Of a stretch of 64,000 bases of DNA, positions 1 through 7,046 are shown in pieces. Origin of the DNA: Pseudescherichia sp031979925. GTDB taxonomy: Bacteria; Pseudomonadota; Gammaproteobacteria; Enterobacterales; Enterobacteriaceae. The notes beneath the pieces were generated by a model. It was not told where the DNA came from. It was given only the letters and a program-made list of their open reading frames with translations, and did not search any database. Position 1 is the stretch's first letter, and each line of letters begins with the position of its first letter. Where the stretch lies: the NCBI RefSeq assembly GCF_031979925.1, contig NZ_DALZFB010000014.1:20903-84902 (forward strand), in the 5' to 3' direction. Position numbers and translations under genes: made by a program.

Positions 1-528
1 ACCCGCGTCAATTTTACGTTTCAGGTTGAGCAGATCCGCCTGGGCGCTTTTTGCCTCCGGATGCACTTCAGGATAGGCGGCCACAGAGATATCAAAATCG
101 GCGACCTCTTTAAGCAGGGCAACCAGATCGGCAGCGTACATATCCGGTTTGCCACCGTTTGGCGGCAGATCGCCGCGCAGGGCCACAATATGGCGGATAC
201 CGTTGTTCCAGTAGTCCTGGGCGATGGCGCGCAGTTCGTCTCGCGTCGCGTCGATACAGGTCAGGTGTGGCGCAGCCTCAAGCCCGGTGCGATCTTTGAT
301 GCCTTTAATGATGCTGTGCGTGCGGTCGCGCTCGCCGGAGTTTGCACCGTAGGTCACCGAGACAAACTTCGGCTTCAGGCTGCTTAAGCGATCGATGGAG
401 TGCCAGAGGGTCTGTTCCATTTCACTGGTGCGCGGCGGGAAAAACTCAAAGGATACGTTAATCTGCCCCTGCACTTCTGCCAGGCTCTGATTCAGGGCTT
501 CCCGCTGGTTGGCGTGAAAAAAGCTCAT
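1..528 (-). CDS. metF: 5,10-methylenetetrahydrofolate reductase (partial, N-terminal part)
   Basis: Reduces methylene-THF to 5-methyl-THF, the methyl donor for the last step of methionine synthesis; a cytosolic flavoprotein. The first 176 codons lie in the window and the C-terminal part runs off the left edge (the family is near 296 residues). The N-terminus MSFFHANQREALNQ, the FEFFPPRT motif and the HLTCID and ALRGDLPP segments of the FAD barrel are recognisable. The start ATG is at 526-528. Met boxes lie just upstream, so MetJ repression with S-adenosylmethionine is expected. It has its own promoter, separated from metL by a terminator hairpin. Confidence 0.95.
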   Translation of the reverse strand, partial: MSFFHANQREALNQSLAEVQGQINVSFEFFPPRTSEMEQTLWHSIDRLSSLKPKFVSVTYGANSGERDRTHSIIKGIKDRTGLEAAPHLTCIDATRDELRAIAQDYWNNGIRHIVALRGDLPPNGGKPDMYAADLVALLKEVADFDISVAAYPEVHPEAKSAQADLLNLKRKIDAG

Positions 529-568
529 ACCTTACCTCATCAATCGCGTGTCTTGGTTGTTGTCGTGT

Positions 569-600
569 GAACTTCTATACGTTTAGACGTCCAGATGCCA
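569..600. promoter_or_regulatory. MetJ operator (met boxes) upstream of metF
   Basis: Consecutive 8-base units resembling the met-box consensus AGACGTCT can be read at 569-576, 577-584 (ATACGTTT), 585-592 (AGACGTCC, the best) and 593-600. They lie 40-70 bases upstream of the metF start. MetJ dimers bind adjacent met boxes cooperatively, so tandem weak boxes around one strong box are typical. Assignment is by pattern only. Confidence 0.75.
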
Positions 601-696
601 AAATGACGGAAAAGCAGAGTAACGTCAACAGAAATATCGCGGTTATTGGTGAGGAATATTCAGGGAAGATGAAAAAAGCGCATGTCAGGCAGAAAG

Positions 697-718
697 CCCC
701 TCTCCTGGCAGAGAGGGG
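697..718 (-). terminator. Terminator after metL
   Basis: An 8-bp perfect stem (CCCCTCTC at 697-704, GAGAGGGG at 711-718) with a 6-base loop sits 11 bases past the metL stop. On the minus strand it is followed by CTTTCT, a weak U tract. Confidence 0.7.
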
Positions 719-729
719 TTAATCATAAA

Positions 730-3162
730 CTACAGCAGCTGCGCCAGACGGTTGATGTCCGACTGAATAGCGCCTGCGGTGACGTCGCGACCCGCGCCCG
801 GCCCACGGATCACCAGCGGGTTGTCGCGGTACCAGCGGCTCTCAATGGCAAAGACGTTGTCGCACGGCAGCAGGGCCGCCAGCGGATGCTCGGGACGCAC
901 CGCCTCTACGCCGACGCGCGCTTTCCCGTTGGCGTCAAAGCGCGCCACGTAGCGCAGCACCAGGCCCATCTCCCGCGCCGCCTCCAGACGCTGCACCATC
1001 TGCTCGTTCAGCACGTCACCGTTTTCAAAGAAGTGATCCACTGACCCCTCTTCGCATCCGGCGGGAACCAGAGATTCAACGCGCACCTGATCCGGCTCAA
1101 TGTCATACCCCGCCTCACGGGCGAGGATCACCAGCTTGCGCATCACGTCCTTGCCAGCGAGATCGACACGCGGATCCGGCTCGGTCAGCCCCTGCTGCCA
1201 GGCCTGATCGACCAGGTCAGTGAAGGGTACGGTGCCGTCAAACTGCAGAAACAGCCAGGAGAGCGTGCCGGAAAAGATGCCGCTGAGAGAGAGAATCGAG
1301 TCACCGCTGTCGATCAGATCGCGCACGGTGTGGTTCACCGGCAGGCCCGCGCCCACGGTGGCGTTATAGAGCCAGCGACGGCCCGTTTTCTCGAAGGCAT
1401 CGTGGATCTGGCGATACTTGTCGCTGGTGCTCGCTCCGGCCAGCTTGTTAGCGCTGATAACGTGGAAACCGTGGCTGGCAAAGTCGAGGTACTGATCGGC
1501 CAGCTGCTCGCTGGCGGTGACGTCCAGCACCACCAGATCGTCATAGGGGTGCGCCCGCATCCACAGGAAGAGAGAGTCATCCTCGTGCGCCACCGCCTCG
1601 TCATTAAAGAAGGCCAGCGCACGGCTGGCGTCCAGCCCTTCATAGCTCAGCAGGCTGCGGCGGCTGTCCACTACCCCGGCCAACACAAACTCAAAACCGG
1701 TGCGGGCGGAAAGCGCGCTCTGCTCACGAGCAAACAGCTCCAGCCAGCGTGAACCGATATTGCCCTTGCCGAACAGCACCAGGCCAATGCGTTTCTCGGC
1801 GCGGAACAGCGACTGGTGCAGGCCCTGAATCAGGCTTTCGGTGGGGCCCACGCGCAGCACCGCCACCAGGCTGATGCTGTCGTCAGACTGCCAGATAAAC
1901 TCTACCGGCTGACCCTTCAGCTGCTGCCAGAAGCGGTGGCTGTGCAGCGGATTACGGCATACCCCCGCGCCAACCAGCGCCACCAGCGCTAATCCCTGGC
2001 GCAAGCGCAGCTCGCCCGGCAGCCCGGCTTCGTCGAGCAGCTTAAGGGCGCTATCAACCACTTCCGAGGTGTAGCAGAGCTGGAGCAGGTTGCGGTCGGT
2101 ATGCACGCCTACCGCTAACGGACGTAGCTGGGCGCGCTTCAGGATCAGGTCGATCTCCTTATGCGCCAGCTTAAAGTCCTGGCTCGGCGGCACCTGAAAC
2201 TCAATCAGGCAGACGTCATCATGGCTGGTAACGATGCGTGCGCCCGTCCCGGAAGCCAGCACGCGCTCAATGCGGGTAGAGCCTTGTTCCGGGTTGTAAC
2301 TACAGCGCAGCTGAAGATCGATATCGCTGCCGGAGACCGGCTGGAGCGTGCGGGCATGGAGTACCGGTGCCGCCAGGCGGGCCAGCTCGCTGGCCTCATC
2401 CAGACGCAGCAGCGGCAGCAGGCAGGCATCTTTTACCTTACGCGGATCGGCGCTGTAGACCCCGGCCACGTCGCTCCAGATAGTCACGCGGGAGACGCCG
2501 CCCAGGGCGCCAATCTGCGTCGCCGAGTAGTCGGAGCCGTTACGGCCCAGCAGCACGGTTTCGCCCGCATCGTTGCGGCAGATAAAGCCGGTCACCACCA
2601 GCCGTTTGCCAGGGTGCTGCACCATCAGCTGTTGCAGCAGCGGATAAGAGAGGCCTTCGTTCACCTGCGGCTGGGCGGAGCGCTCGGCGCGCAGAAACTC
2701 TCGCGCATCCAGCCAGGCGGCATTCAGCCCTTGCAGATTAAGCACGGCGGACATCAGGCGTGCGGACCAGATCTCGCCGTGCCCCACTACCTCGGCATAG
2801 ACCGCATCGGTAATACCGCCGTCAAGCAGGCCTGCAAGACGCTCCAAATCGTGGATAAACTCGCTTATCAGCCCATCCGCCTGCTCCGGCGGCAGCAGGC
2901 CACCGATCAGCTCGGACTGGTAGCGGCGCAGCGCCTGTTGAACCTGATGCGCAGAGAGCCTGTCGGTCTGGCTGAGCTTCAGCCAGCTGATCAACTGGTT
3001 GGTGGTGCTGCCGGCGGCCGAGACCACCATCATATCGCCAGGCTGCGAATACTCCGCCATGATACCGGCGACACGCAGGTAACACTTCACATCCGCCAGA
3101 CTACTACCACCAAACTTATGCAGTTGACGACCCTTCGCCCCTGCCTGCGCAATCACACTCAT
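730..3162 (-). CDS. metL: Bifunctional aspartokinase II / homoserine dehydrogenase II
   Basis: Catalyses the first and third steps of the aspartate pathway toward methionine: phosphorylation of aspartate and NADPH-dependent reduction of aspartate semialdehyde. At 810 residues it has the full length of the E. coli protein. The N-terminal kinase part shows KFGGSSLAD at about residues 16-24 and GRNGSDYSA. A central ACT-like region follows, then the dehydrogenase with the GKGNIGSRW nucleotide-binding loop and the SANKLAG and AGLPVN motifs. The start lies 2 bases past the metB stop, so metB and metL form one operon under the MetJ operator upstream of metB. Confidence 0.97.
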   Translation of the reverse strand: MSVIAQAGAKGRQLHKFGGSSLADVKCYLRVAGIMAEYSQPGDMMVVSAAGSTTNQLISWLKLSQTDRLSAHQVQQALRRYQSELIGGLLPPEQADGLISEFIHDLERLAGLLDGGITDAVYAEVVGHGEIWSARLMSAVLNLQGLNAAWLDAREFLRAERSAQPQVNEGLSYPLLQQLMVQHPGKRLVVTGFICRNDAGETVLLGRNGSDYSATQIGALGGVSRVTIWSDVAGVYSADPRKVKDACLLPLLRLDEASELARLAAPVLHARTLQPVSGSDIDLQLRCSYNPEQGSTRIERVLASGTGARIVTSHDDVCLIEFQVPPSQDFKLAHKEIDLILKRAQLRPLAVGVHTDRNLLQLCYTSEVVDSALKLLDEAGLPGELRLRQGLALVALVGAGVCRNPLHSHRFWQQLKGQPVEFIWQSDDSISLVAVLRVGPTESLIQGLHQSLFRAEKRIGLVLFGKGNIGSRWLELFAREQSALSARTGFEFVLAGVVDSRRSLLSYEGLDASRALAFFNDEAVAHEDDSLFLWMRAHPYDDLVVLDVTASEQLADQYLDFASHGFHVISANKLAGASTSDKYRQIHDAFEKTGRRWLYNATVGAGLPVNHTVRDLIDSGDSILSLSGIFSGTLSWLFLQFDGTVPFTDLVDQAWQQGLTEPDPRVDLAGKDVMRKLVILAREAGYDIEPDQVRVESLVPAGCEEGSVDHFFENGDVLNEQMVQRLEAAREMGLVLRYVARFDANGKARVGVEAVRPEHPLAALLPCDNVFAIESRWYRDNPLVIRGPGAGRDVTAGAIQSDINRLAQLL

Positions 3163-3164
3163 GT

Positions 3165-4325
3165 TTACCCCTTGGCTGCGATCCGGAATGCATTTTCCAG
3201 ATCGGCAATTAAATCTTCACCATCTTCAATACCGGTCGAGATGCGTAGCAGCGTCTCTGAGATGCCAGCAGCGGCGCGCGCTTCGGCGGCCATGCCCGCG
3301 TGCGTCATGGTGGCCGCGTGAGAGATCAGGCTCTCAACCCCGCCCAGCGACTCCGCCAGCGTAAACAGCGACAGACCGCTTAAAAAACGACGCAGCGTCT
3401 GCTCATCGCCGTCCAGCTCGAAGCTCAGCATCGCGCCGAAGCCTTTCTGCTGGCGAGCAGCAATCTCATGGCCCTGATTCTCCGGCAGCGACGGGTGATA
3501 GAGCTTCTTCACCAGCGGCTGCGTCTTCAGGAACTCAACGATCGCCTGGGCGTTACGCTGGGCCACTTCCATGCGCGGCGACAGCGTGCGCAGACCGCGC
3601 AGCAACAGGTAGCTATCAAACGCGCTACCGGTTACGCCAATATTATTCGCCCACCATGCCAGTTCGGTGACGGTGGCTTCCTCTTTGGCAATCACCACGC
3701 CGGCGACAACGTCGGAGTGACCGTTGAGGTACTTGGTGCAGGAGTGCAGCACCAGATCCGCTCCCAGCGCCAGCGGGTTTTGCAGCGCCGGGCTGAGGAA
3801 GGTGTTATCCACCACGCTCACCGCGCCCGCTTCACGAGCCAGCTGACAGATTTTCGCAATATCCACGACGCGCAACAATGGATTACTTGGACTTTCGATC
3901 AGCACCAGCTTCGGTTGCTCAGCCAGCGCCGCCTTCAGGGCCTGCTCATCATTCTGATCGACAAAGAGAACGCGGTAGCAGCCGCGCTTCGCCAGGCTGT
4001 CAAACAGACGGTAGCTACCACCGTAGCAGTCGTGCGGGGCGACCAGCAGATCGCCAGGCTTCAGGTAGACCGTAGTCACCAAGTGGATAGCGGACATGCC
4101 GGTATTAGTCAGCACCGCACCCGCACCGCCTTCCAGCTCTGCCAGTGCACGCTGGACAACATCGCGCGTCGGGTTGCCGCGGCGGGAGTAGTCATGAGCG
4201 CGCGGCTCGTTGAAATCAGTGAAATTATAGGTGCTGGAGAGATGAATCGGCGGGACAACGCAGCCGTACTGCTCGTCATCATTCAATCCGCTACGCACTG
4301 CAATGGTGGCCTGTTTACGCGTCAT
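3165..4325 (-). CDS. metB: Cystathionine gamma-synthase
   Basis: PLP enzyme that joins O-succinylhomoserine and cysteine to form cystathionine in methionine synthesis. The product is 386 residues, the standard length, if translation starts at the ATG at 4323-4325 (MTRKQATIAVRSG). An open frame continues 27 codons upstream across the promoter region, but that start would place met boxes inside the gene, so it was rejected. The Cys/Met-metabolism fold is shown by YSRRGNPTRD, TNTGMSAIH and the PLP-lysine segment LHSCTKYLNGHSD. First gene of the metBL operon, divergent from metJ. Confidence 0.97.
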   Translation of the reverse strand: MTRKQATIAVRSGLNDDEQYGCVVPPIHLSSTYNFTDFNEPRAHDYSRRGNPTRDVVQRALAELEGGAGAVLTNTGMSAIHLVTTVYLKPGDLLVAPHDCYGGSYRLFDSLAKRGCYRVLFVDQNDEQALKAALAEQPKLVLIESPSNPLLRVVDIAKICQLAREAGAVSVVDNTFLSPALQNPLALGADLVLHSCTKYLNGHSDVVAGVVIAKEEATVTELAWWANNIGVTGSAFDSYLLLRGLRTLSPRMEVAQRNAQAIVEFLKTQPLVKKLYHPSLPENQGHEIAARQQKGFGAMLSFELDGDEQTLRRFLSGLSLFTLAESLGGVESLISHAATMTHAGMAAEARAAAGISETLLRISTGIEDGEDLIADLENAFRIAAKG

Positions 4326-4384
4326 GTGAAGGCTTCCTGGCTTAATGGATGAAAAATCAGGCCACAGAATAGCATTGTGACAAT

Positions 4385-4424
4385 AGACGTCAATACATCT
4401 GGACATCTAAACTTCTTTGCGTAT
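4385..4424. promoter_or_regulatory. MetJ operator between metB and metJ
   Basis: Five adjacent 8-mers read AGACGTCA (4385-4392), ATACATCT, GGACATCT, AAACTTCT and TTGCGTAT (4417-4424). The first four keep the A..C.TC. pattern of the met box. The array lies 60 bases upstream of metB in the shared metB/metJ control region, so it should mediate both metBL repression and MetJ autoregulation. Confidence 0.85.
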
Positions 4425-4600
4425 AGATTGAGCAAACCGGGAATAGCCGTTAAAATTATCTGCATTAGCGCACATCTACGGAGCCAATACTCCGTGTCAC
4501 GGTGGCGTCTCTACGGTAAACTACGCGAGATTACGGCCCAGTCCCTGCGTTTAGTCGGGTTTTGGCCATTTATTAATGAGAAAGAGGATTAAGGTATCTC

Positions 4601-4918
4601 ATGGCTGAATGGAGCGGCGAATATATCAGCCCCTACGCTGAGCACGGTAAGAAGAGTGAGCAAGTAAAAAAAATTACGGTTTCCATTCCTCTGAAGGTGT
4701 TAAAGATCCTCACCGATGAACGCACCCGTCGTCAGGTCAATAACCTGCGTCACGCCACGAACAGCGAGCTGCTGTGCGAAGCGTTCCTGCATGCGTTCAC
4801 CGGCCAGCCTTTGCCAAATGATGAAGACCTGCGCAAAGAGCGCAGCGACGAAATCCCTGAAGAGGCAAAGGTTATCATGCGCGAGCTGGGCATCGACCCG
4901 GACACATGGGAATACTAA
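4601..4918 (+). CDS. metJ: Methionine regulon repressor MetJ
   Basis: Ribbon-helix-helix repressor that binds met boxes with S-adenosylmethionine as corepressor. At 105 residues it has the exact family length, and the sequence is nearly that of E. coli. The DNA-contacting beta strand lies in KKITVSIPLKV (about residues 22-32) and is followed by the two-helix dimer core. It is divergent from metBL with the operator array between them, the standard arrangement. A REP-like element follows the stop codon. Confidence 0.98.
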   Translation: MAEWSGEYISPYAEHGKKSEQVKKITVSIPLKVLKILTDERTRRQVNNLRHATNSELLCEAFLHAFTGQPLPNDEDLRKERSDEIPEEAKVIMRELGIDPDTWEY

Positions 4919-4929
4919 TAGCATGATAC

Positions 4930-4962
4930 GCCGGGTGGCGGCTGCCGCCTTACCCGGCCTAC
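4930..4962. repeat. REP-type palindrome
   Basis: GCCGGGT (4930-4936) and ACCCGGC (4952-4958) form the arms of a classic enterobacterial REP hairpin ending in CCTAC. It lies between metJ and the converging TetR gene. The same element type recurs at 15018, 37674, 39637 and 59061. Confidence 0.8.
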
Positions 4963-4980
4963 AAAATCACACTCTCTCGT

Positions 4981-5010
4981 AAGCCCGGCAAGTGGAATGC
5001 CGCCGGGCTT
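4981..5010. terminator. Hairpin between converging metJ and TetR genes
   Basis: AAGCCCGGC (4981-4989) pairs perfectly with GCCGGGCTT (5002-5010) around a 12-base loop. The right arm covers part of the TetR stop codon. It probably ends transcription from one or both sides, although the U tracts are short. Confidence 0.55.
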
Positions 5011-5593
5011 ATGTCGGCTGCAACAACACGTTGATTAAGGTATCAATATCCGCCAGCGCCTGCTGACGACTACGCTCATTGGGTTCAAGTGAGACCATAT
5101 CGGCATAGCCGTTAATGGCTCCGCTAAGCAGTCGGGTAACCTGCGCGACATCTTTGCAATGAAAAACACCCGCCTCGTCTCCCCGTGTAATCACCTGTTC
5201 GATCAGGCCATTCCACTCCACCGTGACTCTCTGCGCCAGCGCCTTGTACGCCTCGTCGCGGGCAGCAATTTGCCAGGCATCGGCGTAGATCAGCCAGTCC
5301 GGATCGACATCATCTGGTAAAACCCACTCGGTGAGCCGTTTCAAAGCAGCTTCCGGTTGCATTGCAGCAAGCTCCGCTTCCACCTCCTGTAGATCCTGGC
5401 GCATATAGTGCTCCAGCGCGGCCAGACACAGCGCCTGCCAGTTAGGGAAGTAGTGATAGATATGGCTGCGTGAGATCCCCAGCGCTTCGGTCAGATCCCG
5501 GGTTGATGTTTGCAGTAATCCTTTGCTACGAAAGAGCGCGATAGCCGTAGAGAGAATTGCCTCACGCCGCTGTTCAGATGGTTGTCGGGTCAT
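5009..5593 (-). CDS. TetR/AcrR-family transcriptional regulator
   Basis: A 194-residue one-component repressor. The N-terminal TetR helix-turn-helix is clear: EAILSTAIALFRSKG at about 11-25, then TSTRDLTEALGISRSHIYHYF. The rest is an alpha-helical ligand and dimerisation domain that I cannot assign to a ligand. The start at 5593 (MTRQPSEQ) is preferred over an upstream in-frame ATG at 5702-5704, which would put the operator inside the gene. It is divergent from an orphan ABC membrane protein with a perfect palindrome between them, so it most likely controls itself and that neighbour. E. coli K-12 has yiiX in this position as I recall, so the pair is accessory. Confidence 0.88.
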   Translation of the reverse strand: MTRQPSEQRREAILSTAIALFRSKGLLQTSTRDLTEALGISRSHIYHYFPNWQALCLAALEHYMRQDLQEVEAELAAMQPEAALKRLTEWVLPDDVDPDWLIYADAWQIAARDEAYKALAQRVTVEWNGLIEQVITRGDEAGVFHCKDVAQVTRLLSGAINGYADMVSLEPNERSRQQALADIDTLINVLLQPT

Positions 5594-5638
5594 ACTCACC
5601 TTGTTGACTTTGAGCGACTGCTCAAGTAAATTTATCGC

Positions 5639-5660
5639 AAATAGAGCGATCGCTCTATTT
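5639..5660. promoter_or_regulatory. Palindromic operator of the TetR/ABC pair
   Basis: A perfect 22-bp palindrome. The left half is AAATAGAGCGA (5639-5649) and the right half TCGCTCTATTT (5650-5660). It lies between the divergent TetR and membrane-protein genes, 22 bases before the plus-strand ATG and 45 bases before the TetR start. This position is typical for a TetR-family operator. Binding by this TetR protein is inferred. Confidence 0.8.
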
Positions 5661-5682
5661 CCTATATTATCCGAGAAACACC

Positions 5683-6555
5683 ATGCTGCAAACATCATCC
5701 TCAACAGCCTGGGGCACCCTGCGCCAGCTCACCGTTCTCCATGCGAAAAAGTTGATCTGGACCTTTTCCCTTGTGCTTGCCGAGAACATCTTACTCATCA
5801 CCTATCCGCTGTTTGCTGGCTTTGCCATCAACGCCATGATGGCGGGCAACCTGCATAAGGCGCTGGTCTATGCCCTGATCGTGCTTGCCATGTGGGCGGT
5901 AGGCGCGGCCCGGCGCAGCGTCGATACGCGCACCTTCTCGCGCATCTACGCCCAGCTTGCCGTGCCGGTCATACTGCATCAGCGCAGTAGTCAACAGGCA
6001 CACTCCACCGTAGCGGCCCGCGTGACGCTTTCCCGCGAGTTTGTGGATTTCTTTGAGACCCATATGCCGGTGCTGGTGACCTCGTCGATCTCTATCGTCG
6101 GTGCGGCGCTGATGCTGTTTGCTTTGGAGCCAGTGGTGGGCGCTGGCGCACTGCTGATGGTGGCGCTGTTTGCTGCGCTGCTTCCCCGCTACGTAAAAGT
6201 GAACGATGCACTCTGGTTCCGACTCAATAACCGTCTGGAAAAAGAGGTGGGGTTTGTCGGGGTGGCGAAGGAGCAAACGCTAACGCGCCACTACCTGCTG
6301 ATGGCCCGGCTACGCATTCGTCTTTCCGACCGGGAAGCGTGGGGCTACCTTGCTATCGGTATCGGCAGCGCGGTGCTGTTTGGCATGGCGATTACGATGC
6401 TAACCCATAGACAGCATCTAGAAGCGGGCCACATCTACTCGGTAATGACCTACCTGTGGATGTTCGTGATGAGCCTGGACGATGCGCCGCAGCTGCTTGA
6501 GAAGTACTCGAAGCTTAGCGATATTGGGAAGCGGGTTAACACGGGGCTGGTTTGA
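5683..6555 (+). CDS. Orphan ABC-transporter six-transmembrane domain protein
   Basis: A 290-residue inner-membrane protein with about six hydrophobic segments (near residues 25-45, 60-77, 125-145, 150-168, 220-240 and 255-270). These resemble the membrane half of an ABC exporter. No nucleotide-binding domain follows: there is no Walker A or signature motif in the protein, and the next gene is rpmE. It either uses an ATPase encoded elsewhere or works without one. It diverges from the TetR gene across a palindromic operator, so expression is probably ligand-induced. Substrate unknown. Family assignment is from the overall pattern and is moderately sure. Confidence 0.78.
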   Translation: MLQTSSSTAWGTLRQLTVLHAKKLIWTFSLVLAENILLITYPLFAGFAINAMMAGNLHKALVYALIVLAMWAVGAARRSVDTRTFSRIYAQLAVPVILHQRSSQQAHSTVAARVTLSREFVDFFETHMPVLVTSSISIVGAALMLFALEPVVGAGALLMVALFAALLPRYVKVNDALWFRLNNRLEKEVGFVGVAKEQTLTRHYLLMARLRIRLSDREAWGYLAIGIGSAVLFGMAITMLTHRQHLEAGHIYSVMTYLWMFVMSLDDAPQLLEKYSKLSDIGKRVNTGLV

Positions 6556-6586
6556 TCCATTGGCAGAATAGCCAGAATTCAGGCAC

Positions 6587-6613
6587 AAAAAAACCGCCCG
6601 GAGGCGGTTTTTT
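6587..6613. terminator. Bidirectional terminator between the ABC-domain gene and rpmE
   Basis: AAAACCGCC pairs with GGCGGTTTT around a short loop, with an A run on the left and a T run on the right. It therefore works as an intrinsic terminator on both strands for these converging genes. Confidence 0.88.
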
Positions 6614-6628
6614 CTAAGCAGCGAAATA

Positions 6629-6841
6629 TTACTTGCTGCCTGGGATGCTGAAGCGCTTGTTGAAGCGGTCAACACGGCCACCGGTAGCAACATCACGCTG
6701 CTTGCCAGTGTAGAACGGGTGGCATTTGGCGCACACGTCCAGGTTCAGATCGTGACCCACAGTAGAGCGGGTTTTGATCACATTACCGCAAGAGCAGTTT
6801 GCAGTAATTTCAACGTAATTCGGGTGAATACCTTTTTTCAT
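6629..6841 (-). CDS. rpmE: 50S ribosomal protein L31
   Basis: A 70-residue large-subunit protein that bridges the ribosomal subunits. It is the zinc-binding (C+) form: Cys16, Cys18, Cys37 and Cys40 are present (CSCGN and CAKC). Length and sequence match the enterobacterial protein. It diverges from priA, as in E. coli, and shares a terminator with the converging ABC-domain gene. Confidence 0.98.
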   Translation of the reverse strand: MKKGIHPNYVEITANCSCGNVIKTRSTVGHDLNLDVCAKCHPFYTGKQRDVATGGRVDRFNKRFSIPGSK

Positions 6842-7046
6842 GGAAGAAACCTCAGTTAAGGCCGCGTCGCTCTTCCAGCCCTAACGCCGGACACCACGCG
6901 AGATGATTGATTAAGCTTTGGCGGCGGAATGCAACACCAAAGGCGGCGAATCATACAGAAATTAACCGCCCTATGCAAACAGATCCGCATCTGCTCTCTC
7001 ACAATGTGTATACTATCCCGCCAGTTTCAAGTGCATGGATAAAAAA

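Noticed and set aside
2161..3321. 386-codon plus-strand frame opposite metL and metB
   Set aside because: Spans two conserved minus-strand genes; composition is that of an antisense shadow and no family is recognisable.
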